Shown: positions 9,587 through 18,234 of the stretch, piece after piece
Position numbering within the stretch: the stretch's first letter is position 1
Layout of the letters: every line of letters begins with the position of its first letter
DNA from: Chloroflexota bacterium
GTDB taxonomy: Bacteria; Chloroflexota; Anaerolineae; J036; Brachytrichaceae
DNA: 64,000 nt
Reading direction: 5' to 3'
Assembly (NCBI GenBank): GCA_025354985.1
Contig: JANXLU010000024.1
Span: 1-64,000, forward strand
Program-made: the position numbers and the translations under genes
The notes under the pieces: generated by a model
Database searches by the model: none
What the model saw: only the letters and a program-made list of their open reading frames with translations
Told to the model about the DNA's origin: nothing

Positions 9587-10693
9587 TTACAGGTTTAGGC
9601 GCACACCGCTGCCCGCGTCAAAGAAATGCAGTTTGTGGCGGGGAAGTTGCACCACAACCTGCGCATTTGGCTTTATGTGCAGATCGGGCTCCACGCGGGT
9701 GGTAATGGCATGCGGACCGCGCACGATCTCCAGATACGTGTCCGACCCCAGCGGCTCAACCAGCGCCACAGTACCGGTGAATGTGTCGGTGGCATCACCG
9801 GCGCCGTCGGTGGACATTCGGGCGTCTTCGGCCCGGATGCCAAGATGCACCTCCGCATCGATGGCGGTCGCCTGACCATCCCGGGTGGCCAGCGGCCAGC
9901 GCAGGTGGATGTCGTCGTTATCAAACGTCATGACGCCATCCTGTCCACTAACGCGCAGGTGTCCGGGTATCGTGCTCATACGGGGCTTGCCGATGAACGT
10001 GGCCACATAGATGTGCTGCGGCTTGCGATAGACGTCCTCCGCGGGACCATACTGCACCAGCTCGCCATCCCGCATGACCGCAATGTAATCGGACAGGATC
10101 ATGGCCTCTTCCTGATCGTGCGTGACGAACACCGAGGTGGCGTTGAGTTGCTGGTGCAGTTTCTTGATCTCACTGCGCATGCGCGTGCGCAGGGCGGCAT
10201 CCAGATTTGACAGGGGCTCATCGAACAAAAATACCTTGGGCTCCTTGACCATGGCCCGGGCCAGCGCCACGCGTTGCTGCTGGCCACCCGAGAGCTGGGA
10301 TATCCTGCGCTCAAGCAGGGCCTCCAACTCCAGCGCTTTCGCCACACGTTGCACGCGCTCACGCGTTTTGTCCTTGGGCACCTTCGCAAGCTGCAGGGCG
10401 AACGCAATGTTGCCAAACACGTTCATATGCGGATACAGCGCGTAGTTCTGAAACACCATGGCCATGCCGCGCTCGTGTGGCGCCCAGCTTGTGATGTTCT
10501 GCTCGTCCAGATGGATCTCGCCGCGGGTGACCTTTTCCAGACCGGCCAGCATGTTTAGCGTGGTGGTCTTGCCGCAACCGGATGGTCCCAGCAGGGTGAC
10601 AAACGCCCGATCCGGAATATCCAGCGAGACATCCTTGACGGCTTGAACGGGACCAAATGACTTGGCGAGACCGCGAATTGAAACTCGACTCAT
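9587..10693 (-). CDS. ABC transporter ATP-binding protein, CUT1 sugar type (MalK/UgpC/MsmK-like)
   Basis: This 368-residue ATPase energises import through the two adjacent permeases. It has Walker [10 protein letters not shown] (about 36), signature LSGGQQQR (about 134), Walker [13 protein letters not shown] (about 156) and the switch His in VTHDQEEA (about 192). A C-terminal regulatory OB-like domain of about 130 residues is typical of CUT1 ATPases. The start at 10693 matches the normal family N-terminus ([14 protein letters not shown]). An ATG at 10753, six bases after the permease stop, would add 20 uncharacteristic residues and is the alternative. Neither start has a clear ribosome binding site. 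Confidence 0.95.
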   Translation of the reverse strand: MSRVSIRGLAKSFGPVQAVKDVSLDIPDRAFVTLLGPSGCGKTTTLNMLAGLEKVTRGEIHLDEQNITSWAPHERGMAMVFQNYALYPHMNVFGNIAFALQLAKVPKDKTRERVQRVAKALELEALLERRISQLSGGQQQRVALARAMVKEPKVFLFDEPLSNLDAALRTRMRSEIKKLHQQLNATSVFVTHDQEEAMILSDYIAVMRDGELVQYGPAEDVYRKPQHIYVATFIGKPRMSTIPGHLRVSGQDGVMTFDNDDIHLRWPLATRDGQATAIDAEVHLGIRAEDARMSTDGAGDATDTFTGTVALVEPLGSDTYLEIVRGPHAITTRVEPDLHIKPNAQVVVQLPRHKLHFFDAGSGVRLNL

Positions 10694-10759
10694 ACTAGGT
10701 TGAAATTTGCGTTTGTTCACGACCGCCGGGCGCAGACCGCACGTGCGTGACATCGATCT

Positions 10760-11596
10760 TTAATACTTGACACCCTCAACCAGACCGCGGACGATGTAGC
10801 GATTGAGCACAAAGACCAGTGCAATCACCGGGATGGTCGCCAGCATGCCCGTGGCGGCAACCAGGGATGTGTCGGAATGAAAGGTGCTGCTGACCAACGC
10901 GGACAATTTAACTGTAATGGGCACGGCCAGCCGGGTGGACAGGATCAGACCAAACAGGAATTCGTTCCACGCGCCGATAAAGGCGAAGACCGCGGTGGCC
11001 ACAACACCCGGCCCGGCCACCGGAATCATCACGCGAAACAGCGCTCCCAGCCGGGTGCACCCATCCATCCGTGCAGCCGCCTCAAGCGCATACGGGATGT
11101 GGTCGAAAAAATTCTTGAGCATCCAGATGACATACGGCAGCAGAAATGTCGTATACACAATGATCAGCGCCAGGTGCGTGTCGAGCAGGTGAAGCTGCCG
11201 CATAAGCAGGAACATCGGAATGATCAGCACCATTGAGGGGATCATCCGCGCCACAATGCTGACGGTCAGAAACCAGTTTTTGCGCGGCATATTCAGCCGT
11301 GACAGGGGATATGCGGCAATGGCGCCAAGCAACAAACACAGCACCATGGTGACCGTCGCGATTATCAGACTGTTCAGCAGCGCCGATGACACGTCGGGTT
11401 GGGCGAGCATTTCGCCATACCAGCGCGGGCTGATGTCCGCGACGTTCAGGTGGGGCGGCACGGACACATAGTTGATCTCGGGTTGCACGCTCATGGTCCC
11501 TATCCAAAGCACCGGCGCGACTGTCCAAACCACAAAGAAGGCGGCCACGGCGTAAAGCAACACCGGGCGTACACGGTCATATACAAATGGACGCAT
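10760..11596 (-). CDS. CUT1 ABC transporter permease (MalG-like)
   Basis: The 278-residue inner-membrane permease has about six hydrophobic segments, beginning with LLYAVAAFFVVWTVAPVLW. The cytoplasmic EAA loop that contacts the ATPase is visible as EAAARMDGCTRLGALF, followed by the P-x-x-x-P pattern of the family. It starts two bases after the partner permease stops, so the pair is translationally linked. Together with the partner permease, the ATPase and the Tat-exported binding protein it makes a complete importer for a sugar or sugar-like compound. Confidence 0.95.
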   Translation of the reverse strand: MRPFVYDRVRPVLLYAVAAFFVVWTVAPVLWIGTMSVQPEINYVSVPPHLNVADISPRWYGEMLAQPDVSSALLNSLIIATVTMVLCLLLGAIAAYPLSRLNMPRKNWFLTVSIVARMIPSMVLIIPMFLLMRQLHLLDTHLALIIVYTTFLLPYVIWMLKNFFDHIPYALEAAARMDGCTRLGALFRVMIPVAGPGVVATAVFAFIGAWNEFLFGLILSTRLAVPITVKLSALVSSTFHSDTSLVAATGMLATIPVIALVFVLNRYIVRGLVEGVKY

Positions 11597-11598
11597 GG

Positions 11599-12522
11599 TT
11601 AGGCCCCGCCCCTGCGGCCGGACGACAGCGCAATGGATACGCCGCTGAGCGCGACGATCAACACGGCCAGCATGATCGCCATGGCGGTCGCCGAGCCAAG
11701 GCTGAGACGTTCAAACGCATTGATAAAGGTCAGAAAGTTCAACACCACCGTGCCCTGACCCGGCCCACCCCGGGTGAGGGTATAGATGAGATCAAAAGCC
11801 TGCAGGGAAGAAATGATTTGCAGAACGACCACAAACACCAGAGTGGCCCGCAGGTGTGGCAGCGTGACAAAGCGAAAGCGCTGGAAGATGTTTGCGCCGT
11901 CCATTTTTGAGGCACGGAACAGGGATTCAGAAATGCCTTGCATCGATGCAAGTAGTATCAGGGTAGAAAAAGGCAGCGCCTTCCAGGCGGTTGCAAAACT
12001 GGCGATGCTCAGGGAAACTGTCGGGTCATCAAACCAGACCACATAGGTTTGAATCAACCCGGTGGCCGCAAGCACGGCGTTGATCAGCCCGTAGCTCTGA
12101 TGAAACATGTAACGCCACATCACCCCGCTAACGACGGGTGCCACCGCCCAAGGCAGGAGAATCAAAACCCGGATCAGGTTGCGACCGCGGAATGACTCAT
12201 TAAGCACTAGTGCCAGCGCCAGGGCCATCAGGGTGGCGACCACGACATTCAGTCCGGCAAAGTACAGCGTGCGGGGTACGGATTCCAAAACGCGCTTGTC
12301 ACTGGCGAGCCGCAGATAATTGTCGATCCCGACGAAATCCCAATCCGGGGAAACGGTCAGCTCAATCCTGTTCAAGCTCATCAAGAAAGCGTAGGCGATC
12401 GGTAACGCCAGAAAAACCGCCAGGAGTAGCAGTGTGGGCGCCATGAGGAGCACGCCAAAGCGCGTTTCATCCATGCGATGAAAGCGCTGGAGCAAACCGG
12501 CATTGGGGTGGGGTTGTGTCAT
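11599..12522 (-). CDS. CUT1 ABC transporter permease (MalF/UgpA-like)
   Basis: This 307-residue inner-membrane protein has about six transmembrane helices, including LLMAPTLLLLAVFLALPIAY near the N-terminus. The EAA-like loop reads SKMDGANIFQRFRFVTLP. It is the first permease after the binding-protein gene. Its ATG lies only seven bases beyond a perfect 16-bp hairpin (12530-12567), leaving no room for an exposed ribosome binding site. Expression may therefore be set lower than that of the binding protein. Confidence 0.95.
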   Translation of the reverse strand: MTQPHPNAGLLQRFHRMDETRFGVLLMAPTLLLLAVFLALPIAYAFLMSLNRIELTVSPDWDFVGIDNYLRLASDKRVLESVPRTLYFAGLNVVVATLMALALALVLNESFRGRNLIRVLILLPWAVAPVVSGVMWRYMFHQSYGLINAVLAATGLIQTYVVWFDDPTVSLSIASFATAWKALPFSTLILLASMQGISESLFRASKMDGANIFQRFRFVTLPHLRATLVFVVVLQIISSLQAFDLIYTLTRGGPGQGTVVLNFLTFINAFERLSLGSATAMAIMLAVLIVALSGVSIALSSGRRGGA

Positions 12523-12529
12523 TTCGTGT

Positions 12530-12567
12530 GCCGAACCAGCCCGCGACTGACCGCGGGCTGGTTCGGC
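12530..12567 (-). promoter_or_regulatory. Perfect 16-bp stem, 6-nt loop, between binding-protein and permease genes
   Basis: Bases 12530-12545 and 12552-12567 are exact inverted repeats, rich in G+C, with a six-base loop. In the leftward transcript the hairpin starts 16 bases after the binding-protein stop codon and ends seven bases before the permease ATG. No T-run follows, so it is not a classical terminator. By analogy with intergenic hairpins after other ABC binding-protein genes, it probably stabilises the upstream mRNA and limits permease expression. Confidence 0.8.
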
Positions 12568-12583
12568 GAGGCAGTGGTCCGGG

Positions 12584-13960
12584 CTATTTCACCTTGGCCC
12601 AATACTCATCTATGGCCTTTTGAGCATCCACTTGAATCTTCTCGCACGCCTGCTTTGGGGTGCCTTCGCCCTTCAGCAGCTTGTTCATTTGATCGTTGAA
12701 CGCCGTCCCTACGTCGAAATAGAACGGGGATCCATAGCGTGGAGCCGGATACTTAACCTGCTCCGCAACGGCGGTGAACTGCGGTGCCGCGGCCTTGACC
12801 TCGGCGTCGCCGTAGCTGCTCAACAGCGCGGGCGGGCGGCCCCACTTCACGGCCACGAGTTTTTGCACTTCGGGCGACACCACGAATTCCAGCCAGGCCA
12901 TTCCCAGTTCCTTGTTCTTCGAGAATTTGTTCATGGAGTAGCCCTCAAATCCGTTGGCGGAACCGCTGCGCAGCTTGAGACCGGGGATGATCCCGGTCTT
13001 GACCTTATTCACCACCTGCGACTGGGCGGGATCCTGCGCCAGACCATAGTGATTCGGGAAGGCGAAGTAGTGTCCCATCTTGCCACCGCGAAACACCTTG
13101 CCTTGCTCGATTGAACTATTGATCGTCAGACCGGCCGGATCGATCCATTTGTCCTTGACCACGCCGTTATAAAACGCGTCCATGGCAAGCAGACCTTCGG
13201 GCGTGTCGACCATGATCTTCTTCTGATCATCGCTCAAAAGCGTGGCACCGGTTGAGTTGAACATGGTGATGAAAGTAAAGAAGCTTGAGTTCGCATCACC
13301 GAGCGTAAAGAGGGTGCCGTAGTTGCCACCGCCGGTAAGCTTCTTGCTGTAATCTGCAAACTGCTGCCAGTTTTCGGGTGGCTTGGTTGGATCCAGTCCG
13401 GCCTTCGTATACAAATCGGTGTTCCACATGAAGATCGCCATGTTGGAATCGATTGGAATGCCATATTGCTTTCCAAGAAATGTCAGCGCCTTGACCGGTG
13501 TCGGGGCCAGCTGATCCAGAATTCCCTTCTTAAAACCGCTCAGATCTTCAAACAGACCACGGCCAAACTTCGCGGTGAAGGTCTCCCAGCTGTAGAGCAC
13601 ATCCTGCGAACCATCCTGGCTTGCAAGGAACACCGAGTACTTTGCATCGGCATCGCCACCACCGATCGAGGTATAGGTGACCTTTGCACCGGTTTTTTCC
13701 TGGAACAAGGGCACCCACAAATCCCGCACGTTGGTGTCATGGTGGTTGCCCGCAAACACAGTCAGCTCCTTGCCGGCAAAGGGCTTGGAAATGACTGCCG
13801 GTGCGCCAGTAGGTGCCGCCGCCGCCGGGGCGGCGGTGGGCGCCGGGGGCGGGGCGGCGGGGGTGCATGCCACGGATACGGCGCTGATGGCGGCGCCCGA
13901 ACCCGCCAGCTTGAGCAAGTTGCGCCGAGTAAGCGCACGGTTTAACAATTTACCTGACAT
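12584..13960 (-). CDS. Extracellular solute-binding lipoprotein of CUT1 transporter (Tat signal)
   Basis: This 458-residue family 1 solute-binding protein captures the transported substrate outside the membrane. The N-terminus carries a twin-arginine motif (TRRNLLKLAG, Arg12-Arg13) and a lipobox ending at Cys32 (VSVAC), followed by an Ala/Pro/Thr-rich linker. It should therefore be exported folded by Tat and then lipid-anchored. A strong ribosome binding site (GGAGGA) lies six bases before the ATG, unlike most genes of the cluster, which fits the need for excess binding protein. It is followed by a strong hairpin and the two permease genes. The ligand is not identifiable. Confidence 0.94.
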   Translation of the reverse strand: MSGKLLNRALTRRNLLKLAGSGAAISAVSVACTPAAPPPAPTAAPAAAAPTGAPAVISKPFAGKELTVFAGNHHDTNVRDLWVPLFQEKTGAKVTYTSIGGGDADAKYSVFLASQDGSQDVLYSWETFTAKFGRGLFEDLSGFKKGILDQLAPTPVKALTFLGKQYGIPIDSNMAIFMWNTDLYTKAGLDPTKPPENWQQFADYSKKLTGGGNYGTLFTLGDANSSFFTFITMFNSTGATLLSDDQKKIMVDTPEGLLAMDAFYNGVVKDKWIDPAGLTINSSIEQGKVFRGGKMGHYFAFPNHYGLAQDPAQSQVVNKVKTGIIPGLKLRSGSANGFEGYSMNKFSKNKELGMAWLEFVVSPEVQKLVAVKWGRPPALLSSYGDAEVKAAAPQFTAVAEQVKYPAPRYGSPFYFDVGTAFNDQMNKLLKGEGTPKQACEKIQVDAQKAIDEYWAKVK

Positions 13961-13998
13961 ATGAATTCCTCCAATTGGCTATTGAACCTGTTTCGAAT

Positions 13999-14015
13999 CA
14001 CACCATTCGGGTGTG
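13999..14015 (-). promoter_or_regulatory. Inverted repeat in the gap before the binding-protein gene
   Basis: CACACC and GGTGTG flank a five-base spacer in the 120-bp gap between the Gfo/Idh gene and the binding-protein gene. It could be an operator, a processing hairpin or chance. It does not resemble the palindrome found ahead of the GntR gene. No convincing promoter was seen beside it. Confidence 0.3.
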
Positions 14016-14080
14016 CACGTCACAAACTACCTTGCAGTTTGGCCTTTCACAATCGGTTTAACTGTCGAATAATCGCCTCC

Positions 14081-15100
14081 TTAGCCATAGTGGCTGCGCC
14101 AGTCGGCTTCAATTTGTTGCGGCTGGCCACTGCGGAGAGACTCCAGCATCTTGACCATAAGGGTGGTCGCAAGCCGGCCCTCGCGCGCGCCCACCTCGCA
14201 GGGCCTGCGGTTCAGCGCACAGTCCACAAAATGTTGCAAGAGCGCGGTGTCGCCTTCGACGTCGGCGCGCTCCGTTTCATCCAGGTCAACCACGCCAAGC
14301 GCTGACTGGCCAAGCCCCCACAATGTGGCGCGGCGATATCGGTCATACAGACATGCCCCGCTGTTCAACCCGAATACCTGGCAGAAAAACGTGGACGCGT
14401 ATGGATTTCGTCCCGGATCTCCATGCACCAGGCTTGCCACCACCCCGTTTGCAAATTTGATGCTGCCCGCCAGCGTGTCGGTCAGCCCGTCGGTCTTATG
14501 CACGGCGTTGCTGCCGCACGCATACACTTCAACCGGCGCGGCACCAGCCAGGTAGCACAACAGGTCCGCGGTGTGGCAGCCCGCCCCCACCACGGTCCCG
14601 CCGCCAATTCCGGGCTGCAGTGACCAGCTTGCATCCGGCACGCGGTCGTTCATCATTTGACCGGTCAGGAGGACGGGCGCCGGCACCAGCGCGTGCACCT
14701 TGCGCACGATGGGCATGAAGCGCATTTTCAAACCCACACACAGCGTGATGCCGGCGCGACCCGCAGCTTCCTCGATGCGCCAGCACTCGTCAATGGTCAG
14801 AGCCATTGGCTTTTCAAGCAATACATGTTTGCCACTGCGGGCGGCCTCAACTGCAAACGCAGTGTGCGTGTCGTGCCAGGTGCTGATGATCACCGCATCC
14901 ACGTTTGGGTCATGCAGCACGCGCTGCACATCGGTGGTGGCATATTCGCCGCCAAAACGCTCCAGGAAGCGATCCGCGCTATCCAGTCGCACATCGGCAT
15001 GCGCCTGCACGCGCATCATGGGCACATGCGGCGCTGACGCCATGTAGATTTCGGCGCGCAGACCGCACCCGATGCAGGCGACTCGCAATGGTTGACTCAT
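14081..15100 (-). CDS. Gfo/Idh/MocA family oxidoreductase (first of two)
   Basis: The 339-residue product has an N-terminal Rossmann fold starting LRVACIGCGLRAEIY and the family EKP motif (LEKPMALTIDECW) near residue 95. The C-terminal alpha/beta domain would bind a sugar or inositol-like substrate. Enzymes of this family oxidise or reduce secondary alcohols of cyclic sugars with NAD(P). The start at 15100 is chosen because the Rossmann motif begins six residues later and the codon sits one base after the upstream stop; a longer frame adds 21 unlikely residues. It is paired with the upstream MDR dehydrogenase, and the two resemble the halves of fused bi-domain oxidoreductases. Confidence 0.9.
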   Translation of the reverse strand: MSQPLRVACIGCGLRAEIYMASAPHVPMMRVQAHADVRLDSADRFLERFGGEYATTDVQRVLHDPNVDAVIISTWHDTHTAFAVEAARSGKHVLLEKPMALTIDECWRIEEAAGRAGITLCVGLKMRFMPIVRKVHALVPAPVLLTGQMMNDRVPDASWSLQPGIGGGTVVGAGCHTADLLCYLAGAAPVEVYACGSNAVHKTDGLTDTLAGSIKFANGVVASLVHGDPGRNPYASTFFCQVFGLNSGACLYDRYRRATLWGLGQSALGVVDLDETERADVEGDTALLQHFVDCALNRRPCEVGAREGRLATTLMVKMLESLRSGQPQQIEADWRSHYG

Positions 15101-15101
15101 G

Positions 15102-16220
15102 TCAGGGGTGATCGTAGGTAAACATGACCGTGGGCGGGCGCGCTGGTGTGTGCAATAGCTCATAGCCCTTTTCGGCCTCGCCGATCGGAATGCGCACGGG
15201 TGCGAGCCCGTCCAGGCTCACCCGACCCTCAGACAACAGCCGCAGGAACGCGGCCTGGTTGCGATTTTCGGTCCAGCGTCCGTAGCCGATGTTGAAGTCT
15301 ATATTGCCTTCCTCATAGACGGTGTCATAGCGCCCGGTGCCATAAGCGATGGACGGCACCAGCGTCACGTCGCGGGCATACATCTTGCCCCGGTTGATTT
15401 CCATGCCAAACAGCCCCACTCCGACCACGCGCGCGCGCATCCGGCACATGTCAAAGGCGAGGTTCAGAGGTTCACTGGCCGGCGTCGCAATGGTGAGGAT
15501 CACCGCATCTGCGCCAAAACCATCCGTCATTTCAAGGATGGCCGCCACCGGCTCGGTTGTGAGCGGGTTGATGGCGCGCGTGGCTCCGACGGTCGCGGCG
15601 TGCCGCACGCGCCGGTCATCGACATCCAGCCCGAGCACATACAACCCGGCGGCTCGGGCAATCTGGGTGGTGAGCAGCCCGAGCAGGCCCAGACCATATA
15701 CAACGATGGTTTCGCCAAACTGGCACTCCGCGCGGCGCAAACCGGTCATCGCGATGCTGCCCAACGTGACAAACGCCGCCTGATCCAACCCGATGTTTGG
15801 CGGAACGCGCGCCACCAGATTGCGTGGCACGGCCACCCGTTCCGCATGCACGGCACACTGGTTTCCCGAGCAGGCGACACGATCACCCGGTCGCAGATCC
15901 GTCACTTCGGGTGAGACCGCGACCACCGTACCGGACAGACTGTAACCCACCGAAGCGGTGCCGGGCACCTGTGTGCGCGGTTCGGGAAAGCGCCAGTCCA
16001 CACCCTTGGTGCGCAGTTGTGGCGGGCGCGGCGAACGCGGGCTTGGATAGGTGTCTTCACCCACCGTGGCGGGGTCGGCCGTGCTGTGAATAATGTGCAT
16101 TTCGGTGCCGCTGCTGACCACCGAAAACGCGGTGGAAACGAGCACCTCGCCCGGGCGCAGTACAGGCTCGGCCACGTCAAGCACCTTTGCCTTGCCCTCT
16201 ATCGCAAATACACGTTTCAT
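15102..16220 (-). CDS. Medium-chain (MDR) alcohol dehydrogenase-like oxidoreductase
   Basis: The 372-residue protein shows a GroES-like N-terminal domain and a Rossmann domain with VVYGLGLLGLLTTQIA (about 170). The catalytic-zinc region is atypical: DRVACSGNQCAVHAE is seen instead of the usual GHE motif. It resembles the dehydrogenase half of bi-domain oxidoreductases that carry a Gfo/Idh domain behind it; here the Gfo/Idh protein is encoded separately one base downstream. It overlaps the GntR regulator gene by four bases (ATGA), so both are read from the same transcript. It probably oxidises a hydroxyl group of the imported compound, but the substrate is unknown. Confidence 0.85.
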   Translation of the reverse strand: MKRVFAIEGKAKVLDVAEPVLRPGEVLVSTAFSVVSSGTEMHIIHSTADPATVGEDTYPSPRSPRPPQLRTKGVDWRFPEPRTQVPGTASVGYSLSGTVVAVSPEVTDLRPGDRVACSGNQCAVHAERVAVPRNLVARVPPNIGLDQAAFVTLGSIAMTGLRRAECQFGETIVVYGLGLLGLLTTQIARAAGLYVLGLDVDDRRVRHAATVGATRAINPLTTEPVAAILEMTDGFGADAVILTIATPASEPLNLAFDMCRMRARVVGVGLFGMEINRGKMYARDVTLVPSIAYGTGRYDTVYEEGNIDFNIGYGRWTENRNQAAFLRLLSEGRVSLDGLAPVRIPIGEAEKGYELLHTPARPPTVMFTYDHP

Positions 16221-16945
16221 TTATCCTGTCCTTTTGTGGCAAGGCGGCCAAGCCGCACCATCACCCGGCCCTTGGCGAACTCAACATGCTGCGTCAGCGC
16301 GCGCTTGAGCGCCTTGCTGTCGCGCGACGCCACTGCAGAAATAATGGCGCTGTGTTCGGGTTCGGTGTAGGCGAGGTAGTCGCCGGCATCAAACTTGTTC
16401 AAGATGCGGGCCAGCTGCAACGGTCCGCCAATCGTGCGATAGACCTCCAGCAAGCGTGCGTTTTTGCCGAGCCCGACGATCAACGTGTGAAAGTCCTGAT
16501 CCAGCCGAATGTAGCGCTCAACCGCAACGGAAAAATCCGGTGCGGCCAGCTCGTGCTGCATCTGGCGCTGGATGTCACGCAACGCCTGCACATCGGCCGG
16601 CGTGGCGTTTTGCGCCGCGGCGCCCGCCACAAACTGCTCCAGCGCGATGCGCACGTCATAGCTTTCAGAAATGGTGACCGGATCCAGCGCTGTGACAAAG
16701 GTGCCGCGTCGCGGCAGAATCTGGACCAGGCCCTCGCTCTCCAAACGGTGCAGCGCCTCCTTCACCGGTGTACGGCTCACCTGCAGTTGGTTGGACAGAT
16801 ATTCCAAATCCAGCCTGCGCCCGGGCGGATAGTTGTGGTTCAGGATCCCGCTCCTGAGCAGCACGTACACGTCATCCCGGATGTTCAACCGACGCAACGG
16901 CACCATGGGAATGGCGGGTTGGGGCTCAACAAGGCGGTCAGTCAT
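16217..16945 (-). CDS. GntR family transcriptional regulator (FadR/FCD type)
   Basis: This 242-residue repressor-like protein has an N-terminal winged helix (residues about 15-85: YPPGRRLDLEYLSNQL, SRTPVKEALHRLESEGLV). A C-terminal all-helical FCD domain contains DQDFHTLI and EHSAIISAV, the type of residues that bind a metal and an organic acid ligand. It is the first gene of the leftward arm. Its promoter has a perfect 9-bp inverted repeat directly after the -10 box, so autorepression and control of both arms are likely. FCD regulators usually respond to small carboxylic acids, which agrees with the hydroxyacid and acid-sugar enzymes in the cluster. Confidence 0.93.
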   Translation of the reverse strand: MTDRLVEPQPAIPMVPLRRLNIRDDVYVLLRSGILNHNYPPGRRLDLEYLSNQLQVSRTPVKEALHRLESEGLVQILPRRGTFVTALDPVTISESYDVRIALEQFVAGAAAQNATPADVQALRDIQRQMQHELAAPDFSVAVERYIRLDQDFHTLIVGLGKNARLLEVYRTIGGPLQLARILNKFDAGDYLAYTEPEHSAIISAVASRDSKALKRALTQHVEFAKGRVMVRLGRLATKGQDK

Positions 16946-16961
16946 GGTATTAATTCCAAGG

Positions 16962-16984
16962 ATCTGAAATTTCTGATTTCAGAT
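16962..16984. promoter_or_regulatory. Palindromic operator candidate for the GntR regulator
   Basis: Nine-base arms ATCTGAAAT and ATTTCAGAT are exact inverted repeats around a five-base spacer. The site lies immediately downstream of the -10 box of the gntR promoter and 17 bases before the gntR start codon, where a bound repressor would block transcription. Confidence 0.75.
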
Positions 16985-16985
16985 A

Positions 16986-17013
16986 AGTGTAATGGCGAAC
17001 GGCCGGCTGTCAA
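16986..17013 (-). promoter_or_regulatory. Sigma-70-like promoter of the gntR-led operon
   Basis: Reading leftward, TTGACA (17013-17008) and TACACT (16991-16986) are separated by 16 bases. This is the best consensus promoter seen in the window. It would drive the regulator and the catabolic genes behind it. A convincing separate promoter for the rightward arm was not found. Confidence 0.7.
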
Positions 17014-17149
17014 GTCATCCGGTTGTTTGTATCATCCGGCTGCGTTTAGGCTGGTAGCAGCCACGCATGTGATATCCGCAACCGGCACGGGGGATACGGC
17101 CAGGAACACACTGCTGGCTGCGATTCTCCGTGCCATCAGAGGGGAAATC

Positions 17150-18187
17150 ATGACAATAAGGTTCGCGATCACGGGCTCAGGATTTATGGGGCGCACACAC
17201 GCGGAGGCGATTCGACGCCATCCGACGGCCAGCCTGGTTGCGCTCGCGGGTGGCACGCGCGGAGAGGCGCTGGCCGCAGACTACGGGGCGGAGCTTGCCC
17301 CCAGCACAGAGGCGTTGTTGCGGCGGGATGACATTGACGCCGTGGTGCTCACCACCCCGCACCATCTGCACGCGGATGAAGCCATCCTGGCCTTGAACCA
17401 AGGCAAACACGTGCTGGTCGAAAAACCAATGGCCACCTCAGTCGCTGATTGCGACCGCATGATTGAGGCCGCCGAACGCGCCGGTCGCGCGCTGCGCATC
17501 GGCTATCACCAGCGCTTTCGGATCAATAATGCAACCGCCCAACAACTGGTGCGCTCGGGCGGGATTGGCGAGGTGCATGCGGCGCTGATATCCATGCCGA
17601 CATATGCCAGCACGGTCAAGGACGGCGGCTTTGGTGGCAATTGGGCGTGGTGGAATGACCCGGCCAGCATCGGGCACGTCTTGAACAGCGCGCCCCACGC
17701 CATCGACATGATGCGCTGGCTGACGGGTGCGGAGGTCCGCACAGTTTCGGCCATGTGTCGTACGTATTTGCCCGCGACCCCGGTCGAAGACACGACCATG
17801 GCTCTGATTGAATTTACGAATGGCGCGATTTGCAGCTTTTTCTCCAGCCGCGCACTGCCCGCGCCCTCGTTTCCAGGCGAGGACTTTCGCATCCGCATCA
17901 TGGGTGGGCTCGGCCTGCTTGACCTGGACCCCTACAAAGAGCTGCGCATCTCGGATGCGCAGGGGTGGCACACTGCATCGGCACAGCCCGAAGTGGGACA
18001 TGAAGGAGCCCAGACCGCATTTGGGGATGTGCGCATGCAGGCATACACCAGCCAGATCGGCTCGTTTATGGATGCGATCGCGGGCAAACCCGCCACGGTC
18101 GGCACCGCGCCGGATGGGCGGGCCGCAATCGCCGCGATCGCCGCCATGCTCACATCATCCCGCACGCGCGCGTGGGTGACGGTTTAG
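17150..18187 (+). CDS. Gfo/Idh/MocA family oxidoreductase (second)
   Basis: The 345-residue protein begins with the Rossmann motif IRFAITGSGFMGRTHAEA. It has the EKP motif in VEKPMATSVADC and the following GYHQRF segment. GAGGGG lies six bases before the ATG at 17150; the reading frame is open far upstream, but that extension runs antisense to the regulator gene and is not coding. It opens the rightward arm, divergent from gntR. It is distinct in sequence from the Gfo/Idh protein of the leftward arm, so two different redox steps on sugar-like intermediates are likely. Confidence 0.92.
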   Translation: MTIRFAITGSGFMGRTHAEAIRRHPTASLVALAGGTRGEALAADYGAELAPSTEALLRRDDIDAVVLTTPHHLHADEAILALNQGKHVLVEKPMATSVADCDRMIEAAERAGRALRIGYHQRFRINNATAQQLVRSGGIGEVHAALISMPTYASTVKDGGFGGNWAWWNDPASIGHVLNSAPHAIDMMRWLTGAEVRTVSAMCRTYLPATPVEDTTMALIEFTNGAICSFFSSRALPAPSFPGEDFRIRIMGGLGLLDLDPYKELRISDAQGWHTASAQPEVGHEGAQTAFGDVRMQAYTSQIGSFMDAIAGKPATVGTAPDGRAAIAAIAAMLTSSRTRAWVTV

Positions 18188-18234
18188 GTGACAATGAAGG
18201 CGATGAGCAGGGTAACCATTTGAACGGAGGCACA

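Noticed and set aside
16187-17149. Upstream extension of the second Gfo/Idh gene to a 666-codon frame.
   Set aside because: The extension runs antisense to the gntR gene and its promoter, and a good ribosome binding site and Rossmann N-terminus start at 17150.
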